From assembly GCA_019638455.1 (NCBI GenBank), contig JAHBTU010000005.1, positions 62,001 to 126,000 on the forward strand: a stretch of DNA of 64,000 nt. Reading direction: 5' to 3'. Source of the stretch: Saprospiraceae bacterium. GTDB taxonomy: Bacteria > Bacteroidota > Bacteroidia > Chitinophagales > Saprospiraceae. Made by a program: the position numbers and the translations under genes. Below the pieces are notes generated by a model. It saw only the letters and a list, made by a program, of their open reading frames with translations, was not told the origin of the DNA and ran no database searches. How positions within the stretch are numbered: position 1 is the stretch's first letter; the number at the start of each line of letters is the position of its first letter. Shown here piece after piece: positions 1-9,005 of the stretch.

Positions 1-1
1 A

Positions 2-1774
2 CGGGCTTACGGCTACGACAATGATGCTATCCTGCGCGGCCTTTTGGTGAAACGCCGCACGGCCACCGATTATCTCGGCATCGAAATGACAACCGAGAGC
101 CCTCGCCTTTCGCAGTACATGGCTAATGAGTTTGTCAATCGGTTCATGATTTATTACCAAAACCTCTCCGTGCGCGAGAAGCGAAAAAAGGTGGATTTCC
201 TGACCGATTTGGCTGCCAGACGCAAGCATACGGTGGACTCCATCACGGAAATTCGCTTTGCCTATTTACGCACACGAGGATTGCCATCTATCGGCAAACA
301 AAGCGAGGATTTGATTACTCAAATCTCGAACTTCGAGCGCGACCGGGAGTTGGCCTCATCCAAACGCGACGCGGCGGAGGCCTCTGTGCGAAAAATAGAC
401 GACTACATGAATCGGAGGGGCAGCAGCGACGCAGGGGAGACTCGCGCCCGTATCATTGACAAGACCGACACCGACGAACAATTGGCCCGGGTGCGCGAGC
501 TCACGCAAAAAAGTATCGCCGCTGGCGGCAAAGACCCCGATATAGAGGAAGAACTTGCCGAAGCCAAGCAGCAGCTGCAAGAAGCCATTCAGAAGTCGGC
601 TCGCACCATTGGCAAGCCCAAGGAAAAAGACGAATCGAAACGCACCCGCGAAGACCTTTACAAGGAGCGGGTGTCGGCTGACCTCAACCGCATCGATGCC
701 GAGAAAACCGTGAGCCAACTGAACGGGAAAATTGCCGTGCTGAAAAGCAGGCTCAGCTCCATTGTGGTGGACGACGAGTACTCTTCCAGCTTGGCCGTGA
801 GCGAAGAACGCGCCCGCGAGGAATTCAACAAGGTGAATGCCCAGCTCATTGACGCTCGCCTCGACTTGTCCAAGCAGGAAAGCCCGCTTTCCATCGTGGA
901 GAACGCCCAATTGCCCGAGTGGCCCGAGCCTGACCGCCGCGTCTTGCTGAGCCTTTTTGCCGCCGTGGTGGCAGGCACGCTCACCACCATCGCCATTTTC
1001 TTGTTGGCTTACATGGATGGCAGCATGCACTCGCCTGAATTGTTCAAACGCTACACAGGCAACCTCCCCTTGTTGGGCGCGGTCAGCACAGTGCCTTTGC
1101 AGGGGTTGAACTTGGGACAGGTTTTTTCCACCAACGGCGAAATGCCCAAGTACACCCACTTCCGCGAGAGCTTGCGGAAAATCCGAACCCTGCTCCTTCA
1201 AAATGAGGACGACCATGTCTTTCTGGTCGTCAGCCTGAAAGGACAAGAAGGCAAGACCTTTACCATGCACGCATTGGCTTATTCGCTTGCAGCCAACCAC
1301 AAGCGAGTACTCATGCTCGATACCAATTTCAAGACACCGCTACCAGAGGACTATACCGACCGCCCTACGCAAAGCAGCGCGATTCTGAACAAAACCATTC
1401 GAGAAAACAACTTGGCCAAAGTGTTCCAACTCAAGACACCACTCGGAGGTGCTGGCAAAAAGCAGAAGGTGGACATCATCGGCAATCATGGCTTGCAAAA
1501 ATCGCCTTCCGAAGTGCTTGAGCCGACGCAATTCAGGCAATTCCTCACTGATTTGCGCGAGCATTACGACTACATTTTCCTTGAGTCGGCTTCTCTAAAC
1601 GAGTATTCCGACGCACAGGAGCTAGTGCCCTTCGTTGACAAAGTGATTGCCGTCTTTAATGCTCGCTCCGTCATCAAGCCTGCCGACAAGGATTCGCTGG
1701 ACTACTTGCGCAACATGGGCGACAAGTTTGCTGGTGCCGTTCTGACGGAGGTTGACACACGGAACTTGAATTGA
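2..1774 (+). CDS. Wzc/GumC-type polysaccharide co-polymerase with BY-kinase-like domain (5' end outside window)
   Basis: The frame is open from base 2, so the gene starts upstream of the window; 590 residues are visible. A long charged coiled-coil stretch (about bases 180-900) is followed by a membrane segment (about 940-1015) and a cytoplasmic nucleotide-binding domain. The P-loop reads S-L-K-G-Q-E-G-K-T (ending near 1258) and a Walker A'-like V-L-M-L-D-T follows near 1309. Wzz/Wzc proteins with this layout control chain length in Wzx/Wzy exopolysaccharide export at the inner membrane. The visible C-terminus lacks the tyrosine cluster of classical BY-kinases, so autophosphorylation is not supported. 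It is the first visible gene of a tightly spaced + strand cluster; the next gene starts 46 bases downstream. Confidence 0.8.
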   Translation, partial: RAYGYDNDAILRGLLVKRRTATDYLGIEMTTESPRLSQYMANEFVNRFMIYYQNLSVREKRKKVDFLTDLAARRKHTVDSITEIRFAYLRTRGLPSIGKQSEDLITQISNFERDRELASSKRDAAEASVRKIDDYMNRRGSSDAGETRARIIDKTDTDEQLARVRELTQKSIAAGGKDPDIEEELAEAKQQLQEAIQKSARTIGKPKEKDESKRTREDLYKERVSADLNRIDAEKTVSQLNGKIAVLKSRLSSIVVDDEYSSSLAVSEERAREEFNKVNAQLIDARLDLSKQESPLSIVENAQLPEWPEPDRRVLLSLFAAVVAGTLTTIAIFLLAYMDGSMHSPELFKRYTGNLPLLGAVSTVPLQGLNLGQVFSTNGEMPKYTHFRESLRKIRTLLLQNEDDHVFLVVSLKGQEGKTFTMHALAYSLAANHKRVLMLDTNFKTPLPEDYTDRPTQSSAILNKTIRENNLAKVFQLKTPLGGAGKKQKVDIIGNHGLQKSPSEVLEPTQFRQFLTDLREHYDYIFLESASLNEYSDAQELVPFVDKVIAVFNARSVIKPADKDSLDYLRNMGDKFAGAVLTEVDTRNLN

Positions 1775-1820
1775 GACAGAACGCCTCCTTGCCTCCTTTT
1801 CAGAAAAATCAGCAAAACGC

Positions 1821-3167
1821 ATGGCCATGAGCCAACCGTCCCGTTTGCTTCGTTCCGGCTTTTTTTCCCTGCTCGAAAAAGTGGCGGCGTTGGCCTTCAA
1901 CCTCGGCACCACGGTGCTGCTCCTGAGACTTGTAAGCAAAGAGGAGTTTGCCGCGTGGGGTGTCTTCCTAATCGTTGGCTATTTTGTGGAAATGGGGCGC
2001 AGTGGCTTGATTCAGAACGGGTTGGTGCGCCAACTTGCCCTGACCCGCGACGATGCCGCTACCTATGCTGCCGTGTCCACAGCGTCTTTCACGCTCAATT
2101 TGCTCTTTTCCGTACTCTCCAACGCATTGCTTTGGTGGGGCGGCGATTGGGTGGCTCGTCAATATCAAGTGCCACAAATTGCGGCCTTGTTTCCCGTGTA
2201 TTTTGCCGTCAACCTGATGATGGTTCCTTATACTCACGGATACTTTGTGCAGCAGGCCAACTCGGAGTTTCGAGGCGTTTTTTGGGGAGCGGTTTTTTTT
2301 CGCGGGCTGCCGTTTGCTTGGGCATTTTTTTGTTGGCTCACATGTCGGCCTATTGAGTTGGTTCACTTGTCATTTTCGATGTTGGGTGGCGCGTTGGTTG
2401 GGGGCCTTGCGATGTTGTATTTTGCCCGCCCATATCTTTCGTGGAGCAGGAAGATTGATTTTGGGTGGATTGGGCGGCTTTTTTCTTTTGGAAAATATGT
2501 GTTGGGCACCAACCTAAGCACCATGTTTTACAAAAACATAGACAAACTGACACTGGGTCACTTGCTCGGCCCGGCGGCTTTCGCGGTGTACGACGCGGCG
2601 GGCAAAGTGACTCAAATGGTGGAGGCGCCCTCGTTCAGTGCGGCAGCTGTGGTGTTTCCTCACAGCGCCGAGCGCATGGCGCGGGAAGGGGCGGCAGGCG
2701 TGAAACGCCTCTATGAGCGCAGCGTGGCGGCCATACTCGCGTTCATATTGCCGTTCCTCGCATTGGTGCTGCTGTTTGCGGAACAAATAATATGGCTACT
2801 TGCGGGGGAGGCATACATGGCTTCTGCGGATGTGTTGCGGCTGACCGCGTTTTTTGGGTTGTTCCTGCCTTTTGCGGTTCAGTTCGGAACCGTGCTGGAT
2901 TCCACCGGGCGGCCAGCGACGAATTTTGCCTACACCCTGTTCACAGCGTTGCTCAACTTGGGATTAAGCTACTGGCTCGTGACCGAATTTGGTCTTTTTG
3001 GCGCGGCATTTGCAACCCTTTCGGGGTATGCCACAAGTTTCGTCTTGATGCAGATTTATTTGTTCAAAAATTTCAAAATCAACGCTTTGAATGTGTTGCG
3101 GTATGTGCCGGAAGTGTATGGGATGGTCTGGAAAATGGCGCGGGAAAAAATGGTCGCTCGGCGCTGA
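1821..3167 (+). CDS. Wzx-like polysaccharide flippase (MATE/MOP superfamily)
   Basis: 448 residues made almost entirely of alternating hydrophobic segments with short charged loops, the pattern of oligosaccharide-lipid flippases of the MOP superfamily, which usually have 12-14 helices. The N-terminus (L-L-R-S-G-F-F-S-L-L-E-K, then a hydrophobic segment) resembles the first helix of Wzx and PST-family proteins. A second ATG lies two codons downstream at 1827, so the exact start is uncertain by two residues. It sits between the co-polymerase and a glycosyltransferase with short intergenic gaps, which supports translocation of lipid-linked repeat units across the inner membrane. Substrate cannot be told from sequence. 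Confidence 0.8.
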   Translation: MAMSQPSRLLRSGFFSLLEKVAALAFNLGTTVLLLRLVSKEEFAAWGVFLIVGYFVEMGRSGLIQNGLVRQLALTRDDAATYAAVSTASFTLNLLFSVLSNALLWWGGDWVARQYQVPQIAALFPVYFAVNLMMVPYTHGYFVQQANSEFRGVFWGAVFFRGLPFAWAFFCWLTCRPIELVHLSFSMLGGALVGGLAMLYFARPYLSWSRKIDFGWIGRLFSFGKYVLGTNLSTMFYKNIDKLTLGHLLGPAAFAVYDAAGKVTQMVEAPSFSAAAVVFPHSAERMAREGAAGVKRLYERSVAAILAFILPFLALVLLFAEQIIWLLAGEAYMASADVLRLTAFFGLFLPFAVQFGTVLDSTGRPATNFAYTLFTALLNLGLSYWLVTEFGLFGAAFATLSGYATSFVLMQIYLFKNFKINALNVLRYVPEVYGMVWKMAREKMVARR

Positions 3168-3202
3168 ACCCGCCAAGCGAGGCCGCAAAGCGTAGCGCAC
3201 TC

Positions 3203-4438
3203 ATGGAGGAGAAATTGGACATCGTTTTCTTCACGCTGTTTCGCACAGACAACCCGTATTCGTCCATCTCGCTTTCCATGGCGAAGGAATTGGCGAAGAC
3301 GCACCGGGTCTTTTATGTGAATCATCCATACTCGCTGAAAGACCTCGTGGTGGGTTTGTTTCGAGGCGACAAGATGCTGCGCTCGCGTATGCCTTGGCTC
3401 GTCAGCGGGCGGGTGCGTTATGAGGGTTTGGACGCGCTCCCTCACAATTTTGTGGCCGCGCAACCACCGCTGACGCTGCCCATCAATTGGCTCCCCAAAG
3501 GAAGGGTGTATGATTTCTTTCAAAGGCTGAACAACCGCGTCGCCCTGCGTGCCATCCGCCGAACGCTCTTCGACCACAACGTGCGCAACTATGTGTATAT
3601 CAATTGTTACGCCCCATTTTTTGCTGGTTGTTTGCCTAAGGAAATGGGCGCCAAGTTGTGCATCTATCACTGCATTGACGACATCACGCAAGACCCCTAC
3701 ACTGCCAAACACGGCACAGATTTGGAACAGGAGGCGATACGCAACGCCGATGTGACATTGGTGACGAGCACCAATTTGAGACGGCTGAAACAACCGCTAT
3801 CGGAGCGAGTGCGCACTTTTTTCAATGCTGCCGATGTGTCTGTTTTTCGGAAAGTTATTTCCGAAAAATTTCCGCGCCCGGCAGCATTGGAAGGCCGCAA
3901 AGGGCACGTCGTCGGCTTTATCGGCAACTTGGACGAACTGCGCATTGATTATGATTTGCTGAAAAAAATTGCGTTGGCGAATATGGATAAGACCCTGTTG
4001 CTCGTGGGGCCAGTGAACAGCCCCAAGCCAAAGGCGCTGGGTTTGGACAAGTTGCCCAACGTGGTTTTCGCGGGCAGTCGCCCATTGGAGCAGTTGCCGC
4101 CCTTGTTGCAACACATGGACGTAGTGCTGATTCCTTTTTTGTGCAACACGCTGACAGCGAGCATTTACCCGCTTAAAATCAACGAGTATCTGGCGGCAGG
4201 AAAGCCAGTGGTTTCCACCAGTTTTTCAGAGGATATTCGCAGTTTTGCGAGTTGTATTTATCTGTCGGAAAATCACGAGGAATTCATCCGTCGCATTGAT
4301 GAAGCCATTGCCGAAAATAGCGCCGAGCGGTTGCAGCGCCGTGTGGAAGTGGCCGACGCGAACACTTGGGAAGCCCGGATAAAACAACTGTGGGAGATAA
4401 TGGACGCCCGCCTGCTCGATGCCGCCAAAAAACCATAA
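3203..4438 (+). CDS. GT4-type glycosyltransferase
   Basis: 411 residues starting at ATG 3203 (M-E-E-K-L-D-I-V-F-F). The open frame continues far upstream, but that part overlaps the flippase gene and is a shadow. The C-terminal half has the GT-B signature: K-I-N-E-Y-L-A-A-G-K-P-V-V-S-T near 4175-4220, where the conserved Glu contacts the nucleotide sugar in GT4 enzymes, and a G-F-I-G-N-L-D segment near 3915. There is no membrane segment, so it probably acts at the cytoplasmic face on a lipid-linked acceptor. Position within the Wzx/Wzy cluster indicates exopolysaccharide repeat-unit assembly. Donor and acceptor are unknown. Confidence 0.8.
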   Translation: MEEKLDIVFFTLFRTDNPYSSISLSMAKELAKTHRVFYVNHPYSLKDLVVGLFRGDKMLRSRMPWLVSGRVRYEGLDALPHNFVAAQPPLTLPINWLPKGRVYDFFQRLNNRVALRAIRRTLFDHNVRNYVYINCYAPFFAGCLPKEMGAKLCIYHCIDDITQDPYTAKHGTDLEQEAIRNADVTLVTSTNLRRLKQPLSERVRTFFNAADVSVFRKVISEKFPRPAALEGRKGHVVGFIGNLDELRIDYDLLKKIALANMDKTLLLVGPVNSPKPKALGLDKLPNVVFAGSRPLEQLPPLLQHMDVVLIPFLCNTLTASIYPLKINEYLAAGKPVVSTSFSEDIRSFASCIYLSENHEEFIRRIDEAIAENSAERLQRRVEVADANTWEARIKQLWEIMDARLLDAAKKP

Positions 4439-4474
4439 TTTGACAACCCAATTGCCACTACAACTGTGTTCAAA

Positions 4475-4588
4475 ATGAAAGAGCCGAAAATAGAACTTAC
4501 ACGCTACCAGCGTTTTATCGAAACGATGATGCATATGTTCATCATTGTGACGTTGCTGGCGATTTTCGTGAAAATCCTTTTCCTCTGA
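4475..4588 (+). CDS. 37-residue single-pass membrane peptide in the exopolysaccharide cluster
   Basis: A small frame with ATG at 4475 and TGA at 4586-4588. It encodes a charged head (M-K-E-P-K-I-E-L-T-R-Y-Q-R-F) and one strongly hydrophobic segment (M-F-I-I-V-T-L-L-A-I-F-V-K-I-L-F-L). It fills the gap between the glycosyltransferase and the Wzy-like gene with 36 and 42 bases on either side, matching the other gaps in the operon. I recognise no family. The even spacing and clean membrane topology argue for a real small protein, perhaps an accessory subunit of the export machine; that role is inference. Confidence 0.5.
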   Translation: MKEPKIELTRYQRFIETMMHMFIIVTLLAIFVKILFL

Positions 4589-4630
4589 ACCGAATCGCTG
4601 CCGAAGCGGTGATGACACGATAGCAAGAAT

Positions 4631-6205
4631 ATGCGCAGATTCGACCACGGACATCTTTTCACACGCAACACCAATGCGTTGGGTCGGGCCAAAACCTGGC
4701 TGGAACGACAGCTGTGGGTGCAAAAGCTCAACAACCCCTTGGGGGTGGCGCTCTTGCTGTTGGCATCGTTGGCGGTGGCCTACATCATGTCGTCGTTAAG
4801 CATTCGCACGAGCTTCGTACTGTATGTGGTGGTGGTGGGTGCGCCCTTGATTGTGTTGTGCTTGTTCAATGTGGCGTTCTCCATCGGGATGATGATTTTC
4901 ACGGCGTTCATGGTGCCCTTTGTGCTGAAGTTCACGAACGTGCCGATTGGCACACTGCTCGACTTGCTGATATTGCTCGGCGCGGTGGGCATTTTATTGA
5001 GGCAAATAAAAGAGCGAGATTGGTCATTTGCGAAGCATCCGCTGAGTTACATGATTCTTATATGGCTGTATTACAACCTTATGCAGGTGCTCAACCCTTA
5101 TGCCGAGTCAAAAATGGCATGGCTCTACACCGTGCGCAGTGTGGCCATTCAGCAGGTGGTGTTCTTCATCGGGGCGTATGCTTTTCGCCACAATCGAAAA
5201 GCCGTTTTTGGCATTTTGAAACTTATGGTCGTATTATGTTTTGCTGCGGCACTGTACGGATTGAAACAGCAATTTTTTGGTTTTAGCGCGGCGGAGACCG
5301 CATGGGTGATGGCCGACCCGGAGCGTTTTCAGCTCTACTATCAGTGGAACATGATGCGTGTGCCCTCTTTTTGCTACGACCCCACCACCTTCGGGATTCT
5401 CATGGCGTGTTTTGCGCTGTTCTGTCTGGCCTTGATAATTGGCCCCACGAGGCGCAACCACAAAATCGCGTTGATTGTGATGTTGATGTGCTCGTTGTGG
5501 GCAATGGCTTACACCGGGACACGCACGGCGTTTGCCTTGGTTCCCGTGGGTGCCATTTTTTACGCGGGGCTCATCCTGAACCGCAAGGTGGTGCTGGTGG
5601 GGGGCATACTCGCTGTGCTGGGAGCGGGTTTGGTGTTGAAATCAACCAGCAGCGGCGTGATGTACCGCATCCAGTCGGCTTTCAAGCCTACTCAGGATGA
5701 CTCGATGAACCTCCGGTTGGAAAACCAGAAAAAAATCCAGCCGTTCATCCAAAGCCACCCCATTGGGGGGGGGTTGGGCAGCTGCGGGGTGTGGGGCAAG
5801 CGTTTCAACCCCGACGCGGAGCTTTCTCATTTCCCTCACGATTCCAGTTTCGTGCGCATGGCGGTGGAATTGGGCTGGATTGGCTTGATTCTCTACACCT
5901 TGTTTCACTATGCTGTGCTTCGCACAGGGCTTTACTATTTTATTCGATGCCGCGACCCGCTCATCAAGGCTATTTATGCGGGCATAACGACTTGGACTTT
6001 CATGCTTGCGGTGGCCTGCTACGCGCAGGAGGCCATTCTGCAATTGCCGATGAATGTGATTTACAACGTGTCGCTTGCGCTTTTGGTGACGCTGAAAAAT
6101 TTTGACCCCGCTTTTCGGGCCACTGGGCACGCGCCCCCGCTTTCTTCAGACAATCCGGCTCTGTATTCCATGCCTGACAGGGAAGTGCCGGAAAAAAGCG
6201 CATAG
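4631..6205 (+). CDS. Wzy/WaaL-like O-antigen polymerase or ligase family protein
   Basis: 524 residues with about ten to twelve hydrophobic segments and one large soluble loop, typical of the Wzy_C (O-antigen ligase/polymerase) family. The characteristic H-P-I-G-G-G-L-G-S stretch lies near 5755-5790, followed by a conserved H-F-P-H-D-S-S-F motif near 5827 and a long hydrophobic hairpin. An N-terminal soluble stretch of about 45 residues precedes the first helix. In Wzx/Wzy systems this protein polymerises lipid-linked repeats on the periplasmic side. Its neighbours make polymerase more likely than lipopolysaccharide ligase. The G-P-rich loop contains a run of nine G at 5765-5773. Confidence 0.8.
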   Translation: MRRFDHGHLFTRNTNALGRAKTWLERQLWVQKLNNPLGVALLLLASLAVAYIMSSLSIRTSFVLYVVVVGAPLIVLCLFNVAFSIGMMIFTAFMVPFVLKFTNVPIGTLLDLLILLGAVGILLRQIKERDWSFAKHPLSYMILIWLYYNLMQVLNPYAESKMAWLYTVRSVAIQQVVFFIGAYAFRHNRKAVFGILKLMVVLCFAAALYGLKQQFFGFSAAETAWVMADPERFQLYYQWNMMRVPSFCYDPTTFGILMACFALFCLALIIGPTRRNHKIALIVMLMCSLWAMAYTGTRTAFALVPVGAIFYAGLILNRKVVLVGGILAVLGAGLVLKSTSSGVMYRIQSAFKPTQDDSMNLRLENQKKIQPFIQSHPIGGGLGSCGVWGKRFNPDAELSHFPHDSSFVRMAVELGWIGLILYTLFHYAVLRTGLYYFIRCRDPLIKAIYAGITTWTFMLAVACYAQEAILQLPMNVIYNVSLALLVTLKNFDPAFRATGHAPPLSSDNPALYSMPDREVPEKSA

Positions 6206-6242
6206 GCTTCCCATCCGCAATCGAAAAAATCCACACCATACT

Positions 6243-6962
6243 ATGTTTCGCAACCACACCTTTACCCTCAGCATTTTGCTCGGCCTGAACGGCCTCCTAA
6301 GTGCCCAACAAGCCAATTTCGATGCCGTCGTCATCCCTGTGGAAACAAAGGCACGCGACTTCTCGGAATATCTTGTGCAAATCGCTTGGCTCAACCAACC
6401 CGAAAGCGCCATTGCCCAAGAGGAAGTGAAAAACGCGCATGACGAAGCCAAAAACACCCGCAAGGAATGGATGCGCGATGTGCAAGCCACGTTCAACCTC
6501 AACGAAGGCAACCTGAGAGGAGCCGACGATAACGGCAACATCTTCTTCCCGCGCTACAACTTCGGTCTGGGGCTGAACCTCTACAACATCACCAGCCAAA
6601 AATCGAAAAACACCATCGGCAAGCGCGACATCAAAATCGCCGAGCATCGGGTGAACCAACGCAAACTCGAAATACGCGCCGAGACGCTCCAGCGATATGC
6701 CCTGTACAGGTTGGCCAAAGAACTCTTCAAGACCCGCACCCTAGCCGAGCAAGAAGCCAGCGCCAGCTACCTGCTCATTCAGCAGCTCTACAAAAACGAC
6801 GAAAAAACTTTCGAGGAATACACCACCGCTGCCACTGCCTACTATCAAGCGCAAGAGGCGCGTCTGAAAGCGGAGACGGACGTGATGCTGGCTAAAATAA
6901 GCTTGGAAGAAATGTTGGGCATCAAATGGGAGCAAGTGCAACACCCGGGCAAAGGGGACTAA
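6243..6962 (+). CDS. Half-size TolC/OEP-like outer membrane factor
   Basis: 239 residues from ATG 6243, beginning with a Sec signal peptide (hydrophobic core F-T-L-S-I-L-L-G-L-N-G-L-L-S, then A-Q-Q). The mature part is mostly long helices rich in Glu, Ala and Lys, with a strand-like F-G-L-G-L-N-L-Y segment near 6560-6590. This is the pattern of one OEP repeat of TolC, with about half the usual length. It is the last gene of the exopolysaccharide operon, 37 bases after the polymerase gene, so a role in polymer passage through the outer membrane is plausible. The open frame extends upstream into the polymerase gene, but the signal peptide fixes the start. Confidence 0.65.
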   Translation: MFRNHTFTLSILLGLNGLLSAQQANFDAVVIPVETKARDFSEYLVQIAWLNQPESAIAQEEVKNAHDEAKNTRKEWMRDVQATFNLNEGNLRGADDNGNIFFPRYNFGLGLNLYNITSQKSKNTIGKRDIKIAEHRVNQRKLEIRAETLQRYALYRLAKELFKTRTLAEQEASASYLLIQQLYKNDEKTFEEYTTAATAYYQAQEARLKAETDVMLAKISLEEMLGIKWEQVQHPGKGD

Positions 6963-7125
6963 GAGTGTGCCTGGAGATGGGGAGGTTGGTGAATTTGTGC
7001 GAATAAGAAGATGAAGATTTTTTGGCGCTTGGTATTCAAACACCTGTTCAGGCGGCGATTTCAAGTCACTGCCCGAATCGCATACGCTTCGAGACGTACC
7101 AAAAAATGTCGTGACGAGCGCATCC

Positions 7126-8958
7126 CTACAAATATCCCTTCGCTTGCAAACGGAACAGCTCCGCGTACTTTCCATTTTGGGCGAGCAACTCCTCGTGGCT
7201 GCCGATTTCGAGCAGTTGGCCGTGTTCCAAAAACAAAATGCGGTCGGCCATGCGCACGGTGCTGAAGCGGTGGCTGATGAGCACCCCTGTTTTCCCTTTG
7301 ATGAGTTCTGAAAAACGGACAAACACTTCGTGCTCTGCGCGGGCATCGAGCGCGGCGGTCGGTTCGTCGAGTATGATGAGTTGAGCTTCGCGCATGTAGG
7401 CGCGGGCAAGCGCGACTTTCTGCCACTGGCCGCCAGACAGGTCAATCCCGCCGGAGAATCGCTTGCCGAGCATTTGGTCGTACTTTTTGGGCAGGTTTTT
7501 CACCACTTCATCGGCGAGGCTCTTGCGGGCAGATTCCTCTATAAGTGGGCGGGCAGTGCGCTCTGCGATATTGCCGACAGCGATGTTTTCGGCGGCGGTG
7601 AAGGCGTAGCGAAAGAAATCCTGAAAGATGATGCCGATTTGGCTGCGCAGGTCTTCGGGGTCGTAGTCGCAGAGGTCTATACCGTCGAGCAGGATGCGGC
7701 CTTCGTCGGGCTCGTAGAGGTGAGCGAGCAGTTTGACGATGGTGGTTTTCCCGGCGCCGTTCTCGCCCACGAGGGCGAGTTTTTCGCCAGCGCGGAGGTG
7801 AAAACTCAGGTTGCGCAATGCCCACTGGTCGCTGCCGGGATATTTGAAACTAACGTTTTCAAAAACAAACCCCTCGCGGATGGGGCGCGGTACCCGGTGA
7901 GCGCCCTGATGGTTTTCGGAAAGAGGCGTCAATGCCAAAAAACCAAAAAAGTCCTGCAAGTACAGGGCCGTCTCGGACACCCGCGAAAAGCGACTCATCA
8001 CGCCCGACAGCAGTCCCTGCATCCGCTGGAACGAGCCGGCCAAAAAGGTTAGCATCCCGACCGTGATGACGCCTTTCACCGTCTGCAGGACGATGAAGAC
8101 GTAAGCACCGTAGTAAGAAGCCGTGCCGACGATGGAAAAAAGGCTGCCCCACGCGGCGCGTTTGAGGGTCAGATTTTTATTCGCCTCGTAGTATTTATCG
8201 GAAATGGTCTTGAAGCGGTCGGTCAGAAAATGCTCCAGCCCAAAAATCTTGATTTCCTTGGCGGTTTCGTTGCTCGCGCCGATGTAGCGCAGATAGTCGA
8301 GCTCGCGTCGCTCAGGCGTCCAAGAGTTGGTGAGCGAGTAGGAGCGACGATTGAAGTGGGTCTCGCCCAAAAACGACGGAATGACCGCCACCACCAATAT
8401 CACGATGAGCCACGGGTTGAAAGCCGCCAAGCCACCCACGAGAAAGAGCATCGTGATGAAGTCTTGCAATTGAGACATCACCAAGCTCATCAACATGGTG
8501 CGGCCAGTCGTCTGGGTGCGGGCGCGTTCGAGTTTGTCGTAGAATTCCGCATTCTCAAACTGAAACAAATCAAGCGTGGCCGCGTGCCGCATGATGCGCA
8601 CGCTGCTGTCGTTGCTCACCAAATCGCCCAACAGACTCTCCGTCAGCGTGATGGCTCGGCCTAGCAGGCTATTCACCACGGCGAGGGCGAACTCCGCGCC
8701 GACCCATTGCCACAAGGTGTGGGTATCGCCTACGGTGTCTGTTTTTTGGTACTGTTCGACCAACAACAACACCGTGTCAATGATTTCTTTGCCCACGTAC
8801 AGCATCACGACGGGGATGGCTGCCTGCGCGACGCGCAGCCCGGCATTGAGCAGCGTCATGCCCGGCGCGACATTCCAAATCATTCGGAAAAACGGCGGGA
8901 TGTTGCGCAGCGCGGAAAATTGCTCTATAATCCCCTTGTCGGATTTTGGTTGTGCCAT
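7126..8958 (-). CDS. ABC transporter, fused permease and ATP-binding protein
   Basis: 610 residues. The N-terminal 330 or so form a six-helix ABC exporter domain and the C-terminal part is a complete nucleotide-binding domain. Walker A is G-E-N-G-A-G-K-T-T (residue about 400), the Q-loop is I-I-F-Q-D-F, the signature L-S-G-G-Q-W-Q-K is at about 509, Walker B L-I-I-L-D-E-P-T is at about 529, and the switch is I-S-H-R-F-S. Such half-transporters act as homodimers at the inner membrane, exporting lipids, peptides or drugs; no substrate clue is visible. It is convergent to the exopolysaccharide operon and divergent from the barrel gene at 9006, so it is probably a single-gene unit. Confidence 0.88.
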   Translation of the reverse strand: MAQPKSDKGIIEQFSALRNIPPFFRMIWNVAPGMTLLNAGLRVAQAAIPVVMLYVGKEIIDTVLLLVEQYQKTDTVGDTHTLWQWVGAEFALAVVNSLLGRAITLTESLLGDLVSNDSSVRIMRHAATLDLFQFENAEFYDKLERARTQTTGRTMLMSLVMSQLQDFITMLFLVGGLAAFNPWLIVILVVAVIPSFLGETHFNRRSYSLTNSWTPERRELDYLRYIGASNETAKEIKIFGLEHFLTDRFKTISDKYYEANKNLTLKRAAWGSLFSIVGTASYYGAYVFIVLQTVKGVITVGMLTFLAGSFQRMQGLLSGVMSRFSRVSETALYLQDFFGFLALTPLSENHQGAHRVPRPIREGFVFENVSFKYPGSDQWALRNLSFHLRAGEKLALVGENGAGKTTIVKLLAHLYEPDEGRILLDGIDLCDYDPEDLRSQIGIIFQDFFRYAFTAAENIAVGNIAERTARPLIEESARKSLADEVVKNLPKKYDQMLGKRFSGGIDLSGGQWQKVALARAYMREAQLIILDEPTAALDARAEHEVFVRFSELIKGKTGVLISHRFSTVRMADRILFLEHGQLLEIGSHEELLAQNGKYAELFRLQAKGYL

Positions 8959-9005
8959 TTATCTTTACCTCTCTTTTAAATTGTGAAACACAAAACTCAT
9001 CTCCC

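Noticed and set aside
356..1300. Long minus-strand open frame opposite the Wzc-like gene
   Set aside because: His/Gln/Val-rich product without motifs; a shadow of the clear + strand gene, as with many similar frames in this GC-balanced DNA.
2792..3202. N-terminal extension of the glycosyltransferase
   Set aside because: Overlaps the flippase gene in another frame; the family-typical start is ATG 3203.
5765..5773. G9 run in the Wzy-like gene as a phase-variation switch
   Set aside because: It encodes the conserved Gly-Gly-Gly of the H-P-I-G-G-G-L-G motif and nine bases is only marginal; the C14 tract is far more convincing.
7330..8052. Plus-strand open frame opposite the ABC transporter gene
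   Set aside because: Antisense to strongly conserved ABC motifs.
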